This document shows, piece by piece, positions 1-7,570 of a DNA stretch of 64,000 bases. This stretch comes from a virus. A program made the translations under genes and the position numbers. Numbering within the stretch: the stretch's first letter is position 1; each line of letters begins with the position of its first letter. Where the stretch lies: IMG/VR virus record IMGVR_UViG_3300020034_000005, positions 26,319 through 90,318 of that record, one strand, 5' to 3'. The notes beneath the pieces are model-generated. The model saw only the letters and a program-made list of their open reading frames with translations, searched no databases and was not told the DNA's origin.

Positions 1-321
1 GTCGCACGCTTCGATGACCGCGCCGGCGAGCCCCTCCCGCGCGCTGTCGGCGTCGATGGCGAGCGTCCCGATCCCGTCGTCGCGTACCCAGCAGTCGGGC
101 CCGTGGAGGATGGGCGGCCGGCCGTGGCGGGTCTGGGTGACGTAAGGCGGCCGGGGCAGCGGGGCGCGCGTTGGTTCCGGCGGGGGCTTGGGTTTCTGCT
201 GGTCGGCAAGTTGCTGTTCGGCTTGGGCGATCCACCGGTCGGTGCGGGCGAGGTCATCAACCTGGACGCGGCGCAGGAGACGGAGCGCGGTGAGTCGCTC
301 CTCGGCGGATGGTTCGATCAT
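1..321 (-). CDS. Hypothetical protein, C-terminus cut by window edge
   Basis: An open frame starts at ATG 321-319 and runs without a stop to base 1, giving 107 residues. The N-terminus is helical and charged (EERLTALRLLRRVQVDDLAR), followed by a Pro-rich linker and a DCWVRDDG segment. The layout recalls small Streptomyces DUF6233-type proteins of unknown function; this is recollection of the family only. Codon third positions are G/C as expected for a real gene. Confidence 0.6.
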   Translation of the reverse strand, partial: MIEPSAEERLTALRLLRRVQVDDLARTDRWIAQAEQQLADQQKPKPPPEPTRAPLPRPPYVTQTRHGRPPILHGPDCWVRDDGIGTLAIDADSAREGLAGAVIEACD

Positions 322-415
322 GTGTTCGAGTCTACGGTCACGGCGATCCACCACCATCCGAGCCCGCACACCCCCGCCCGCCTGCCACACTGGCCGGACA
401 CCCCAGGAGGACGCC

Positions 416-655
416 GTGCCGTACCGCCCGTACCCCAACGCCGACCGTGCGCTCCGGCAGATCGACCGCCACTACCCGCCGCAGCCGGTGCAGGTCTCCG
501 AGGCCACGCTCAAGCTGGCCGAGCAGGCGAACCTCGCACTCGCGAGGGCGGCTGAGGTCGTGCGGCCGATAGCGGAGGCCGCCGCGCGCATGATGGTCGC
601 GCCGCCTCGGATCCAGTTCGGCGACGCGCTGGCCAAGATTCGCCGCACCGCCTGA
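416..655 (+). CDS. Small hypothetical protein (79 aa)
   Basis: GTG start at 416 with an AGGAGG box at 405-410, spacing 5. The product is a soluble, Ala-rich protein, mostly helical (SEATLKLAEQANLALARAAE), with no recognised domain. It is divergent from the partial gene at the window start. Confidence 0.6.
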   Translation: MPYRPYPNADRALRQIDRHYPPQPVQVSEATLKLAEQANLALARAAEVVRPIAEAAARMMVAPPRIQFGDALAKIRRTA

Positions 656-799
656 CCCGCCGCACCGCCGTTGTCGTCCCCGCCTCTACTCTGGAGGCAT
701 CAACAACCCCTAGCCAGAGTGGGGGTTGCTCGCTGGCTGCGAGGTCGCCCCGTCACCGGTTCAGCGCCCGGGGGCGGGGCGCTCAGGCATCATGGGCGC

Positions 800-1030
800 A
801 TGCCGCCGTTCCTCTGGTTCATCCTGCCCGCCGAGCTGATCTACTGCGCTGCGTGCGTCTATTTCGGTGCGCGGTATGGTGCGCCGCTCTGGTTGCGATG
901 GCCGCACCTTCTGTGGGCTCGCATGCTGGGCACCGTCCCGCCTGAGGTTGGTCGCGTGCGGCCCGACTACCCGAAGATCCGGCGGCTTGAGCGGGAGCTC
1001 GGCATCAGCGATGAACGCCCGGCGCTGTGA
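800..1030 (+). CDS. Small membrane protein (76 aa)
   Basis: One hydrophobic segment at about residues 3-22 (FLWFILPAELIYCAACVYFG) is followed by a basic, soluble tail ending in RRLERELG. The start was chosen at ATG 800 because upstream codons look non-coding; the ribosome site is weak. Function unknown. Confidence 0.5.
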   Translation: MPPFLWFILPAELIYCAACVYFGARYGAPLWLRWPHLLWARMLGTVPPEVGRVRPDYPKIRRLERELGISDERPAL

Positions 1031-1054
1031 CCACCGTTCCGGCATCATGAACCC

Positions 1055-1207
1055 ATGACGACACAGACCCTTCGCGGAGCCCGCCAGCGTGTCCCGCTGA
1101 CCGAGATCGATGTCCGTGGCGCTGTCGCGGCCCGGCAGCTCGGCCGGATCCTCCCCGCGTCCACGGGCCGTTCTCTGCGGGTGTCGACGTTCAACTCGGC
1201 GCTGTAG
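1055..1207 (+). CDS. Short hypothetical protein (50 aa)
   Basis: ATG at 1055; the stop TAG (1205-1207) directly abuts the ATG of the next gene, which suggests translational coupling. The product is basic (net Arg-rich, VAARQLGRILPASTGRSLRV) with no known domain. Confidence 0.5.
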   Translation: MTTQTLRGARQRVPLTEIDVRGAVAARQLGRILPASTGRSLRVSTFNSAL

Positions 1208-1432
1208 ATGGACCGGTACGAATTCTGGGAGCGCGCGCACCGGCTCAAGGCAGCCGCCCACCGTGCTGCCGCCGCGCGTGAGGACATGGCGGCTGAAATG
1301 GTCAAGGCGACGAAGCCCATGCGGAACTTCGCTGCGATCATGCAGGGAGGTTTCGACCGTGATCTCGGCATGCACCCCGACCTGGCCGAACTGAACGTCC
1401 AGCTCGACGGCTACTACGGTGGGCGGCCGTAG
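1208..1432 (+). CDS. Hypothetical helical protein (74 aa)
   Basis: Begins on the base after the previous stop. The N-terminal half is an amphipathic Ala/Arg-rich helix (WERAHRLKAAAHRAAAARED); the C-terminus is acidic. It stops 1 base before the stop of the convergent gene at 1434. Function unknown. Confidence 0.6.
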   Translation: MDRYEFWERAHRLKAAAHRAAAAREDMAAEMVKATKPMRNFAAIMQGGFDRDLGMHPDLAELNVQLDGYYGGRP

Positions 1433-1433
1433 C

Positions 1434-1625
1434 TCACGTCTCCCGCGCCGCTTTCTTCGCCGCCATCTCCAGCTCGGTGTTCCCAGCGCTCCGTAGGAAC
1501 GCCTCGGCCGCCTCCAGCCACGGCGCCCAACCCTCCCGCGAGTACGGCTCGGACAGGGCTTTCACCCGCGCCGCCTCGGCCTCGCGCGCCAGCTTCATCA
1601 CATGATCAGGGATCTCAATAGTCAC
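1434..1625 (-). CDS. Hypothetical protein (63 aa)
   Basis: Short helical protein with an MTIEIPDHVMKLAREAEAAR start. The opening resembles the N-terminal strand plus helix of small antitoxin or ribbon-helix-helix-like proteins, but no clear DNA-binding motif follows, so no function is assigned. Confidence 0.55.
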   Translation of the reverse strand: MTIEIPDHVMKLAREAEAARVKALSEPYSREGWAPWLEAAEAFLRSAGNTELEMAAKKAARET

Positions 1626-1744
1626 AGCCGGGGATCATAAACGGGGGCACTGACACCGGGGCAGAGGCTCAGGCGACGGGCCCGTTGGCGGCCTTCTTCA
1701 GCAGCCTGAGCTGCTCGCGCGTCCATCCGGTGATGCGCGCGACG

Positions 1745-2224
1745 TCAGGCAACGAGCTGCAGGTGTGGGCCGTGCCGTCGCCACAGGGCCGCCCAAGTTG
1801 TTTTCGCCAGAGTGCGATCATGCGCGTTGAATCGCACCCACCTCTCGCCCTGTCGGCGCCAGACCCTACCTTGACGCGTCCGAACCTCGACCCCCTCGGA
1901 AGGTTCGGGCATGCGATCCCAGGTTGGGCCGTGGCCGCAGAGCATTACCTTGTACCAGGGTTCGGACAGGTAGCGCTTCACGGCCCCCTGTTCCAGAACG
2001 TGGACGTGCGAGTCGAGCATCGTGTTGCAGCGAGAGCACAGCAGTCCGCGAACCGCCCAGTCGCCGGCTGTCGCGTCGTGGTCAATCACGAGAAATCCGT
2101 GCGGTGTCTCGGTGCCCGGGGTGCCGCAGATTTCGCAGCACCGTTGTGCACGCACTTGTAGAGCCTCGTAGTCGGCGCAGCTGAGCTGGTACTTCTTGTG
2201 TTGGCAGCGGGCGTGACGGTTCAC
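1745..2224 (-). CDS. Recombination endonuclease VII-like nuclease (159 aa)
   Basis: Fits the phage endonuclease VII family, which cuts branched DNA such as Holliday junctions. A first zinc pair lies in CCEICGTPG (about residues 29-37), the DHDA segment (about 48-51) supplies the His-Asp active-site signature, and VRGLLCSRCN (about 58-67) carries the second zinc pair. The C-terminal part (about 90-159) is a basic extension with W/R-rich stretches that may bind DNA. Its start overlaps the stop of the upstream ribbon-helix-helix gene by ATGA, so the two are probably translationally coupled and under control of the same operators at 2433-2502. A restriction or homing role is the alternative. Confidence 0.85.
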   Translation of the reverse strand: MNRHARCQHKKYQLSCADYEALQVRAQRCCEICGTPGTETPHGFLVIDHDATAGDWAVRGLLCSRCNTMLDSHVHVLEQGAVKRYLSEPWYKVMLCGHGPTWDRMPEPSEGVEVRTRQGRVWRRQGERWVRFNAHDRTLAKTTWAALWRRHGPHLQLVA

Positions 2225-2415
2225 CGGTCCGCTTCTCCGCTGGCCTCCATCTCGGGTCGATGAGGCAGCTTCGCGCCGGGGCGTCGCAGGTACCAGGCGA
2301 CGAGTTCCTTGATGGCCGCCGACCGGTCGCCGCCGGGTGCACGCTCGGCCAGCTCCTTCCAGTCCTCGTCGGAGATCCGGACGGATCGGTGCTGAGTGCG
2401 CGGGGCGTTTGGCAT
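2221..2415 (-). CDS. Ribbon-helix-helix regulator (64 aa)
   Basis: The core RSVRISDEDWKELAERA, then GGDRSAAIKELVAWYL, matches the beta strand, helix A and helix B order of Arc/CopG-type repressors; the strand RSVRI would enter the DNA major groove. It is the first gene of a leftward pair with the endonuclease VII-like gene. It starts 18 bases from the first of three TGTACGTAC repeats in the divergent promoter region, so autoregulation is likely. An antitoxin role is possible but no toxin partner is evident. Confidence 0.75.
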   Translation of the reverse strand: MPNAPRTQHRSVRISDEDWKELAERAPGGDRSAAIKELVAWYLRRPGAKLPHRPEMEASGEADR

Positions 2416-2432
2416 GCGTCGATGCTAACCGG

Positions 2433-2502
2433 GTGTACGTACAAAAAGCTAGCCCAAAGGGGTTGTGGTGTACGTACGCCCCGGGTTACGGTGTACGTAC
2501 AC
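2433..2502. promoter_or_regulatory. Divergent promoter with three palindromic operators
   Basis: The motif GTGTACGTAC occurs at 2433-2442, 2468-2477 and 2491-2500; the third copy is a perfect 12-base palindrome (2491-2502). For the rightward gene a possible -35 TTGTGG (2463-2468) and -10 TACGGT (2487-2492) are separated by 18 bases, so the second copy overlaps the -35 edge and spacer, and the third overlaps the -10 edge. The first copy lies just upstream of the leftward regulator gene. This is the arrangement expected of operators bound by the ribbon-helix-helix protein. Confidence 0.6.
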
Positions 2503-2527
2503 CAAGCGGCGAGCAGGGGAGACGGAA

Positions 2528-3193
2528 ATGACGCAGACCATGACCAACCTGGGGACCGTCACCTACAACGGTGAGCCGCTTGCCCTGGTCGAGTCCAGCT
2601 GGAACTCCTGGACCGCCGACGGCATCACCCTCCACATCCTCCCGACCGGCCTGTGGGGAGCCAGCCGCACGGGCAGCTACCCCACCGGTGCCGACACCCC
2701 GCAGGAAGCCCTCGACAACCTCGTCGACCAGGAGCGCAAGGCAGCCCGCGCCGCGACCATCCGGGCCGGGCTCACCGACGGGCAGAGGTTCGCCCGAGAC
2801 ATGCGCCGCTACCTCGCCATCGGCGCCACCACCCGCCGCTACCGCAAAGGCGCCGACCTCCACGCAGAGATCCTGCGCCTTGGAATGGAACTGGTCACCA
2901 GCGGAACCGAGTACGGATACAGCGAGGACCTGATCAACGCCATCCGTCCGGCCTTCGGCGCGCTGCGGTCCTACGACTCGCACATCACGACCGGACGGCT
3001 CGGCGGGCTCATCTGCCAGTACATCAACGCGATGTCCCCGTGGCAGCTGCTGGATCTGCTCGCGGAGATGACCGACGCCGGAATCACCCACACTGGTGGC
3101 GGCGAGCGGTGGCTCCAGGACCTGGCCAAGACCCTCGTCGTCGCCGACGTCAACGCCCTTACCGGACGTCAGACCATCCGCCGCGCCGCTTAA
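2528..3193 (+). CDS. Hypothetical protein (221 aa) under operator control
   Basis: ATG at 2528 preceded by GGGGAGACGGAA; upstream in-frame codons cover the operators and are not coding. The N-terminal 60 residues look like a beta-rich fold (YNGEPLALVESSWNSWTADG), the rest is helical with a basic patch (RRYRKGADLHAEILRLGMEL). No family recognised. It is divergent from and probably repressed by the ribbon-helix-helix protein. Confidence 0.75.
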   Translation: MTQTMTNLGTVTYNGEPLALVESSWNSWTADGITLHILPTGLWGASRTGSYPTGADTPQEALDNLVDQERKAARAATIRAGLTDGQRFARDMRRYLAIGATTRRYRKGADLHAEILRLGMELVTSGTEYGYSEDLINAIRPAFGALRSYDSHITTGRLGGLICQYINAMSPWQLLDLLAEMTDAGITHTGGGERWLQDLAKTLVVADVNALTGRQTIRRAA

Positions 3194-3218
3194 TCCGAGC
3201 CACCTCAGAGGCGGAGGC

Positions 3219-3401
3219 TCACGCCGCGCGCCCGACCTCGGCCTTCCACGCCTCCGTGTACCCGTGCCGCAACCGCTCGTACTCCACCCGCTCCACCGAC
3301 GACAGCGACCGCCCGTGCCGGGACCGCAGGAACACGCGGATCGCCTCATTCCACACGGACGACGGCCGTGAAGGGCCAGACGAGGTGGGGGTGGGGGGCA
3401 T
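3219..3401 (-). CDS. Hypothetical protein (60 aa)
   Basis: Convergent with the 2528 gene. The C-terminal two thirds are charged and helical (EAIRVFLRSRHGRSLSSVER). No good ribosome site is visible for the ATG at 3401; a GTG near residue 16 is an alternative start. Confidence 0.45.
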   Translation of the reverse strand: MPPTPTSSGPSRPSSVWNEAIRVFLRSRHGRSLSSVERVEYERLRHGYTEAWKAEVGRAA

Positions 3402-3476
3402 GGATCAAGAATACGACGGCGGGCCGCAGATCAGGGCGTCGCAGACGAGACGGCATATGCCGGGTTGGGGCTTTCG

Positions 3477-3722
3477 TCAGGCCCGCGGCGGGTGGTCAAC
3501 CACGAACGTCCCGATGCCGCTCTCGCCACGCAGCCACCCCTCCGCACGCAGATGCGCCAAGGCTTTCTGGCTGGTGGAACTGGCGATCCCCAGCTCGGTG
3601 GCCAGACCAAGCGTCGACGGGACACGGCTCCCCGGCGGATAGGTGCCGTCCTCGATCCGTGCAATGACGATCGCGACGACCTGCCGCCACATCGCCCGCG
3701 TCCGGTCCAACTCTCCGCTCAT
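3477..3722 (-). CDS. GntR-type winged-helix regulator (81 aa)
   Basis: A stand-alone GntR DNA-binding domain. The signature is seen in order: QVVAIVIARIEDGTYPPGSR, then VPSTLGLATELGIASSTSQKAL (helix-turn-helix) and a wing GESGIGTFV. It lacks any ligand-binding C-terminal domain, as is usual for the small GntR proteins of Streptomyces plasmids and ICEs (KorSA-like copy or transfer repressors). The start MSGELDR was chosen because the longer upstream frame is arginine-rich shadow sequence. Confidence 0.8.
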   Translation of the reverse strand: MSGELDRTRAMWRQVVAIVIARIEDGTYPPGSRVPSTLGLATELGIASSTSQKALAHLRAEGWLRGESGIGTFVVDHPPRA

Positions 3723-3870
3723 GATCCAGACCGTGCCATCCCGCACCCTGCCGCGCGACCGCAGCAACCATCGCCATGGCGCGGTATGCCGCAGTAAGGT
3801 TGCGGGACGAATTGCCCCCGCGACCGATGACGCGGCCCGGGGGTACGGACGACACCGGAGGAGCGCCGCC

Positions 3871-4059
3871 ATGAAGCAGACTACCCACCGCCCCGCGCAC
3901 GCGGCAGAGCCCGCCACCGGGTGGTGCCACTGGCACAAAGGCGCATCCGAGACCGCGGTCCTGGTCCAGATCATCGAGCAGGCGTCGGCGTCCGGGGCCC
4001 GCCTGTACGCGTGCACCCCGTGCAGGGAACAGCACCACTTGGTCCCGGAGGCGTCATGA
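3871..4059 (+). CDS. Small Cys/His protein (62 aa)
   Basis: ATG after GGAGGAGCGCCGCC. Contains W-C-H-W-H near residue 18 and a CTPC pair with following H-H (about 50-57), which could bind one zinc. It overlaps the next gene by ATGA. Function unknown. Confidence 0.65.
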   Translation: MKQTTHRPAHAAEPATGWCHWHKGASETAVLVQIIEQASASGARLYACTPCREQHHLVPEAS

Positions 4060-4268
4060 CCGAGGGCTACAAGATCGGCGACTGGGTGTTCAGTGAGGAC
4101 TACGGGCGCGGCGCCGGCGAGGTCATCATGGACCTCGGCGACGGACTGCTGCGCGCCGTGTTCGCGCGCGCCGAGGCCACGGTCCGCACCTACGCTGTAC
4201 GCCGGGCGACCGATGAGGAGATCGCGGCGGCCCGTCAGGTACGCCAGGCCCGTGAGGCCTCCCGGTGA
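4056..4268 (+). CDS. Hypothetical protein, possible small beta-barrel (70 aa)
   Basis: ATGA overlap with the upstream gene. The sequence KIGDWVFSEDYGRGAGEVIM with following VRTYAVRRATDEE has the look of a small SH3-like or CarD/Tudor-type barrel and a charged C-terminal helix. No family assignment. Confidence 0.65.
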   Translation: MTEGYKIGDWVFSEDYGRGAGEVIMDLGDGLLRAVFARAEATVRTYAVRRATDEEIAAARQVRQAREASR

Positions 4269-4435
4269 GCGCCCCCACCGGGTACCGCAGCCCCGAATGC
4301 CGGGCCGCGGGCACCGACTGGCCGGACGGACACCGCCTCTGCCACGGACCCTGCGCCACCCCTGCGCCCGGTGGCGGGATACCCGTTCAGGTCCTGCACT
4401 GCGCCTGCCCCTGCCATCGCAGGCCGCGCCCCTGA
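4265..4435 (+). CDS. Small cysteine-rich protein (56 aa)
   Basis: GTGA overlap with the previous stop. Five Cys and three His are arranged as C...CHGPC...HCACPCH, consistent with one zinc site. The same C-x-C-P-C-H ending is seen in the protein at 31439. This is the last gene of a three-gene coupled set and is followed by a hairpin terminator. Confidence 0.6.
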   Translation: MSAPTGYRSPECRAAGTDWPDGHRLCHGPCATPAPGGGIPVQVLHCACPCHRRPRP

Positions 4436-4438
4436 ACT

Positions 4439-4476
4439 CCCCGCCCGCGCGTCCGACGGCGGTCCCGCGGGCGGGG
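4439..4476 (+). terminator. Hairpin terminator after the 3871-4435 operon
   Basis: Perfect 11-bp stem CCCCGCCCGCG (4439-4449) with CGCGGGCGGGG (4466-4476), 16-base loop, 3 bases after the stop at 4435. No T-run, as is common in Streptomyces. Confidence 0.7.
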
Positions 4477-4640
4477 TCAACCGCTTCACCGGTGGCCTAG
4501 ACCTCTGCTGTTGATGAAGGCTCTGGCCAGCGGTTTATACGGTGCGCGATCAGTTCACACCCCCTGAGTGCCGTGTGCATATATCTGCATGTAGGCGCCC
4601 TTGCGCTTACCGTCACAACAAGGAATGGTCAAGGCAAAGA

Positions 4641-4660
4641 AGCTGACTCCCCAGTCAGCT
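4641..4660 (-). terminator. Terminator of the XRE regulator gene
   Basis: AGCTGACT (4641-4648), 4-base loop, AGTCAGCT (4653-4660); read leftward it is followed by TCTTT. It lies 37 bases past the stop of the leftward gene at 4698. The stretch 4477-4697 is otherwise non-coding and AT-richer than its neighbours. Confidence 0.6.
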
Positions 4661-4697
4661 CATGCACCCCGGACCCCGGTGCGCGCGTCCATGCATG

Positions 4698-4925
4698 TCA
4701 GCTCAGGAGGTCCTTCACGTGCACCCGCAGCGCACGCGCGATCCGCAACAAGTGGCTGGTCTTCGACTCCCCGCCGTACTCGATGCGCTGAATCGTGCTG
4801 CGGTCCAACTCCGACAGCTCGGCAAGCCGCTCCTGGGTCATGTCGAGGTACAGCCGGCGCACGCGCACGCGGTCGCCGATGGCCCGTCGGGCATCGAGGA
4901 TCCACTGCGGCTGGTCGGCTGGCAT
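4698..4925 (-). CDS. XRE-family helix-turn-helix regulator (75 aa)
   Basis: A single HTH_XRE domain fills the protein: IGDRVRVRRLYLDMTQERLA, then ELSELDRSTIQRIEYG as recognition region, then IARALRVHVKDLL. It is monocistronic with its own terminator. Such minimal cI/SinR-like proteins act as repressors; the target here is not evident. Confidence 0.85.
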   Translation of the reverse strand: MPADQPQWILDARRAIGDRVRVRRLYLDMTQERLAELSELDRSTIQRIEYGGESKTSHLLRIARALRVHVKDLLS

Positions 4926-5249
4926 CAGACAAACGCTCGACCGCAGATGATCTTATGTCAGCAGCAGATTTGCGGCATCTTTCGATCATGAAGAGCTGAC
5001 CGGGCGCCCCAGACCCCGCCGCCCGGTCTCACCACCCATACCGCTCCAGCCCTGCGGCGCTCTGGCATATGCCGCAGGGCTGGGGCTAGTGTCCATAAAT
5101 CGAACGTGCGTTCACTCGAAAGGATGAACAACCACGTGGGAACCGCATCCGTTGGACAGGGAAATTTGGTAGCGCTCTGGCTCAGGCCGGCGCGCCCACA
5201 CGGGACCGCCGCTCCTGCCGCGGCGGTCCACGCCGACGGAGAGACACCG
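4926..5249. other. Non-coding stretch with two hairpins
   Basis: No convincing gene. Holds two strong hairpins, GACCGGGCG (4998-5006) with CGCCCGGTC (5020-5028), and a 13-bp perfect stem at 5046-5058 with 5071-5083. A lower-GC stretch around 5090-5135 may be the promoter and leader of the 5250 gene. An in-frame GTG at 5106 would extend that gene by 48 residues, but those residues look non-coding. Confidence 0.5.
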
Positions 5250-5480
5250 ATGACCCCCGACGCAATCCTCGCCCTCTACCCCTGGACGACCGGGTCGTGC
5301 TTCCGCTGCAGCGAGGACGACGTGTTCGTCACGCACATCGACGACATCGTCACCCCCTCCGGCGACGTCTACCGGCTGAGCGCCTGCGGCAGCTGCGTCA
5401 TCATCCTCGAGACCGAGCGCTGGCGGCACGCCCTCCGCAAGGGAGAGGTGTACGAGCCGGGCCTACTCGGCGCATCGTAG
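5250..5480 (+). CDS. Small zinc-binding-like protein (76 aa)
   Basis: Two Cys pairs, C-F-R-C (about residues 16-19) and C-G-S-C (about 48-51), flank a beta-rich stretch (DDVFVTHIDDIVTPSGDVYR), consistent with a small zinc ribbon. Start chosen at MTPDAIL with GGAGAG upstream. It is the last gene before the attachment region. Function unknown. Confidence 0.65.
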   Translation: MTPDAILALYPWTTGSCFRCSEDDVFVTHIDDIVTPSGDVYRLSACGSCVIILETERWRHALRKGEVYEPGLLGAS

Positions 5481-5845
5481 AGACACCCCGCCCATCACGC
5501 CGCCCCGCAGACCGCGAGGCGGCTTTCCGCTGGAGACACCCTGGCGGAGGGCCCGTTTCTGGGGAGCGCCTGGGGAGAATCTGGGGGTGGGCGGCACCTG
5601 GGGAGAGGTGGATCGGAACCCAACGACCCACCATCGGAACTCAACGCAACGCATCGGAACAGTCAAAAGGGCAGTTCAGCACCATCCCGCAAAACGATTG
5701 AGGGGAACCCGCAGGCCCAGGATGCACGGCTAACAAAACCCGGCGTACAGGCCGACTCGTCCGCTGTCTGAACCTCTGACCTGGGAACTCTTGCCGAGTT
5801 CCTAGATCAACTGGGGTGCTGGGGAGAATCTGGGGAGATCCATTT
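5481..5845. other. Candidate phage attachment (attP) region
   Basis: A 365-base gap next to the integrase stop. TGGGGAG occurs five times (5560, 5571, 5599, 5820, 5831); two of these sit in an exact 16-base direct repeat (5571-5586 and 5820-5835). ATCGGAAC occurs three times at 20-21 base spacing (5612, 5633, 5653). An inverted repeat GGAACTC-N5-GAGTTCC lies at 5784-5802 and another, CCATTT-CT-AAATGG, at 5840-5853. Clustered short direct repeats on both sides of a dyad are what integrase arm and core sites look like. No tRNA 3' end was recognised, so the bacterial target is unknown. Confidence 0.5.
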
Positions 5846-7183
5846 CTAAATGGAGTCCTCGGGCGCCTCATCCGCTCCACCGGCGTCATCCGAGCCGACG
5901 TCGGGGGTGAGCCACCGGCCGAGCGCCGTCAGCCCCATTGTCCCAGACGTCGGCAAGAAGTGGGCGTAGGTCCGCAACGTGAACGCCGGATCTCCATGGC
6001 CGAGCCACGACGCCAGCTGAGTGATCGTCTCACCGGCCGCCAGCACGATCGACGAGAACGTATGGCGGGTGACGTGAAACCCGTCCTCCCGCGGCATGGC
6101 CCACTTCTTGCGCAGCGCGCGCTTGCCCTTCGCCGTCACGCTCTCCACGACCGTCGGCTCGGGCAGCACACCCGCCCGGCCGAGCGCCGGCTTCCACTGC
6201 TTCTCATCGAAGGTCGACCGGTTGATCGCGCCCCCGGCGCCGCCGTTGATCCTGGAGGTGACCACAAGAAGACGTACTGTCCGCATCGGCCGGCTCGTCC
6301 ACGCGATGTTCGGCCGGTCGGGGTCAACCCAGCGCAGCGTCACCTCGACCGTGGGGTACGAGTTCGCGTACTCCTTCACCGCCGCGGCGAGCTCTACAGG
6401 GCACGGTGCGTCACGCAGCTTCCCCCGCTTCGGCGGGGCGAACGCCAGCTTCCCCCCGACCTTCACGATCTGCCGACGGACATGGATGATCTCACCGTCG
6501 ATGTCGTCGGGGGAGAAGCCGAAGCATTCGCCCTGACGGAGGCCGGCCGCCACGCCCAGGTCCAGCAGGATCCGGTAACGCGCATCGAGCCCAGCTCGCA
6601 CAGCGGCCACAGTCTCTGGCGACCAGGCCTTTGCCGTCGACGGTGGTGACGCAGGCGGCGACAAGTCCTCGTCGCGGAAAGGGTTCTCCGCAATCCGCTT
6701 CGCCTTGTGCGCGGCCTGGAGAATCGACGAGAAGTACCGCCACGTGGTGCGCACCGTGTTGACGTCGACATCCTCCTCGACCCGGATCAACCAACCCTTG
6801 ATCTCGTCCGAGCCGATGCGGTTCAGAGGCATGCTGCCCATGTGCGGCAGGATGTGCTTGAACACTCGCGGGCGCATCGACTCCTTGGTCGTCGGAGGCA
6901 CCCGCAGGTTCGGCCACCACGTTTTGCGCACGTACTCGTCGAGGGTGATGTTGCCGTCCCGCGGGTCGTAGAACGTGCCGCGGGTCGAGTCGGTGGCGGA
7001 CGCCTTCAACCAGGCCTTGGCCGGGACTTCCTTGGTGAACGAACGGTCGCGCACTCCGGGGATCCCGGCGACCCGCCAGCGTTTGCCCTTGCCGTGCCGG
7101 TCCGTGGGAACCCGGGTCGGCTTGCCCGTCTCAGGGTCTGCGGGGCCCTTCTTGTACCAGCGGTCCTCGATATACCCGGCCAT
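5846..7183 (-). CDS. int: Tyrosine recombinase (integrase, 445 aa)
   Basis: Catalyses site-specific insertion and excision of the element. N-terminal basic arm-binding region (about 1-65), SAM-like core-binding domain (about 78-165), catalytic domain (about 190-420). The full active-site set is visible: R216 (AGLRQGE), K252, H370 with R373 (HVTRH), H396 (LGHGD) and nucleophile Y406 (TYAHF). Length is typical of actinobacterial phage and ICE integrases. The acidic tail after 428 is variable in the family. Its start lies inside the end of the upstream gene (7131-7415), suggesting coupled expression, and it reads toward the candidate attP region. Confidence 0.95.
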   Translation of the reverse strand: MAGYIEDRWYKKGPADPETGKPTRVPTDRHGKGKRWRVAGIPGVRDRSFTKEVPAKAWLKASATDSTRGTFYDPRDGNITLDEYVRKTWWPNLRVPPTTKESMRPRVFKHILPHMGSMPLNRIGSDEIKGWLIRVEEDVDVNTVRTTWRYFSSILQAAHKAKRIAENPFRDEDLSPPASPPSTAKAWSPETVAAVRAGLDARYRILLDLGVAAGLRQGECFGFSPDDIDGEIIHVRRQIVKVGGKLAFAPPKRGKLRDAPCPVELAAAVKEYANSYPTVEVTLRWVDPDRPNIAWTSRPMRTVRLLVVTSRINGGAGGAINRSTFDEKQWKPALGRAGVLPEPTVVESVTAKGKRALRKKWAMPREDGFHVTRHTFSSIVLAAGETITQLASWLGHGDPAFTLRTYAHFLPTSGTMGLTALGRWLTPDVGSDDAGGADEAPEDSI

Positions 7184-7415
7184 GACGCGCCCCCTTGAAC
7201 GCCGGTGAGCGCGCCGTTATGACCTCGCCACGCCACAGTTGGAACCACTGTCCCCCGGCGAGGAGCTGCGTGACGGCCGAATTGAGAGCCGCTACCCCTT
7301 CCGGGAGGAACAGTCCGCCGGCGAGCTCGTAGTTCACCCACCCCCGGCCTTCCTTGATACGGACGGGCGCGTCCTCGGAAAGGCTGGCCGACAACTCGAA
7401 GTTGATATTGAGCAC
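7131..7415 (-). CDS. Hypothetical protein upstream of int (94 aa)
   Basis: ATG at 7415. Beta-rich N-terminus (LNINFELSASLSEDAPVRIK) and a WFQLWRGEVI segment. It overlaps the integrase start by 53 bases in another frame. No excisionase motif is seen. Function unknown; the overlap makes a shorter true C-terminus or a wrong integrase start conceivable. Confidence 0.6.
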   Translation of the reverse strand: MLNINFELSASLSEDAPVRIKEGRGWVNYELAGGLFLPEGVAALNSAVTQLLAGGQWFQLWRGEVITARSPAFKGARHGRVYRGPLVQEGPRRP

Positions 7416-7570
7416 GATCTACCCCCTCTGGGGCAATCAGGGAGGTGGGGGACCCCTGTGGTGAAAGTGTCCGGACCCGGAAACATAACCCGACTTGGGT
7501 CGGTCTTCAACGGTCTGTTATGGATCCAGTTCAGGCATCAAGTAGAACCGCAGGCCAGCGACTTGTATGA

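Noticed and set aside
1745-2415. Toxin-antitoxin pair
   Set aside because: The partner of the ribbon-helix-helix protein is an endonuclease VII-like enzyme of 159 residues, not a typical toxin; kept as regulator plus nuclease.
2653-3642. Rightward open frame of 329 codons
   Set aside because: Runs in a wrong frame through the 2528 gene and across two leftward genes; Arg/Pro/His-rich shadow.
5106-5249. 48-residue N-terminal extension of the 5250 gene
   Set aside because: The extension lacks coding bias and good spacing to a ribosome site; MTPDAIL has one.
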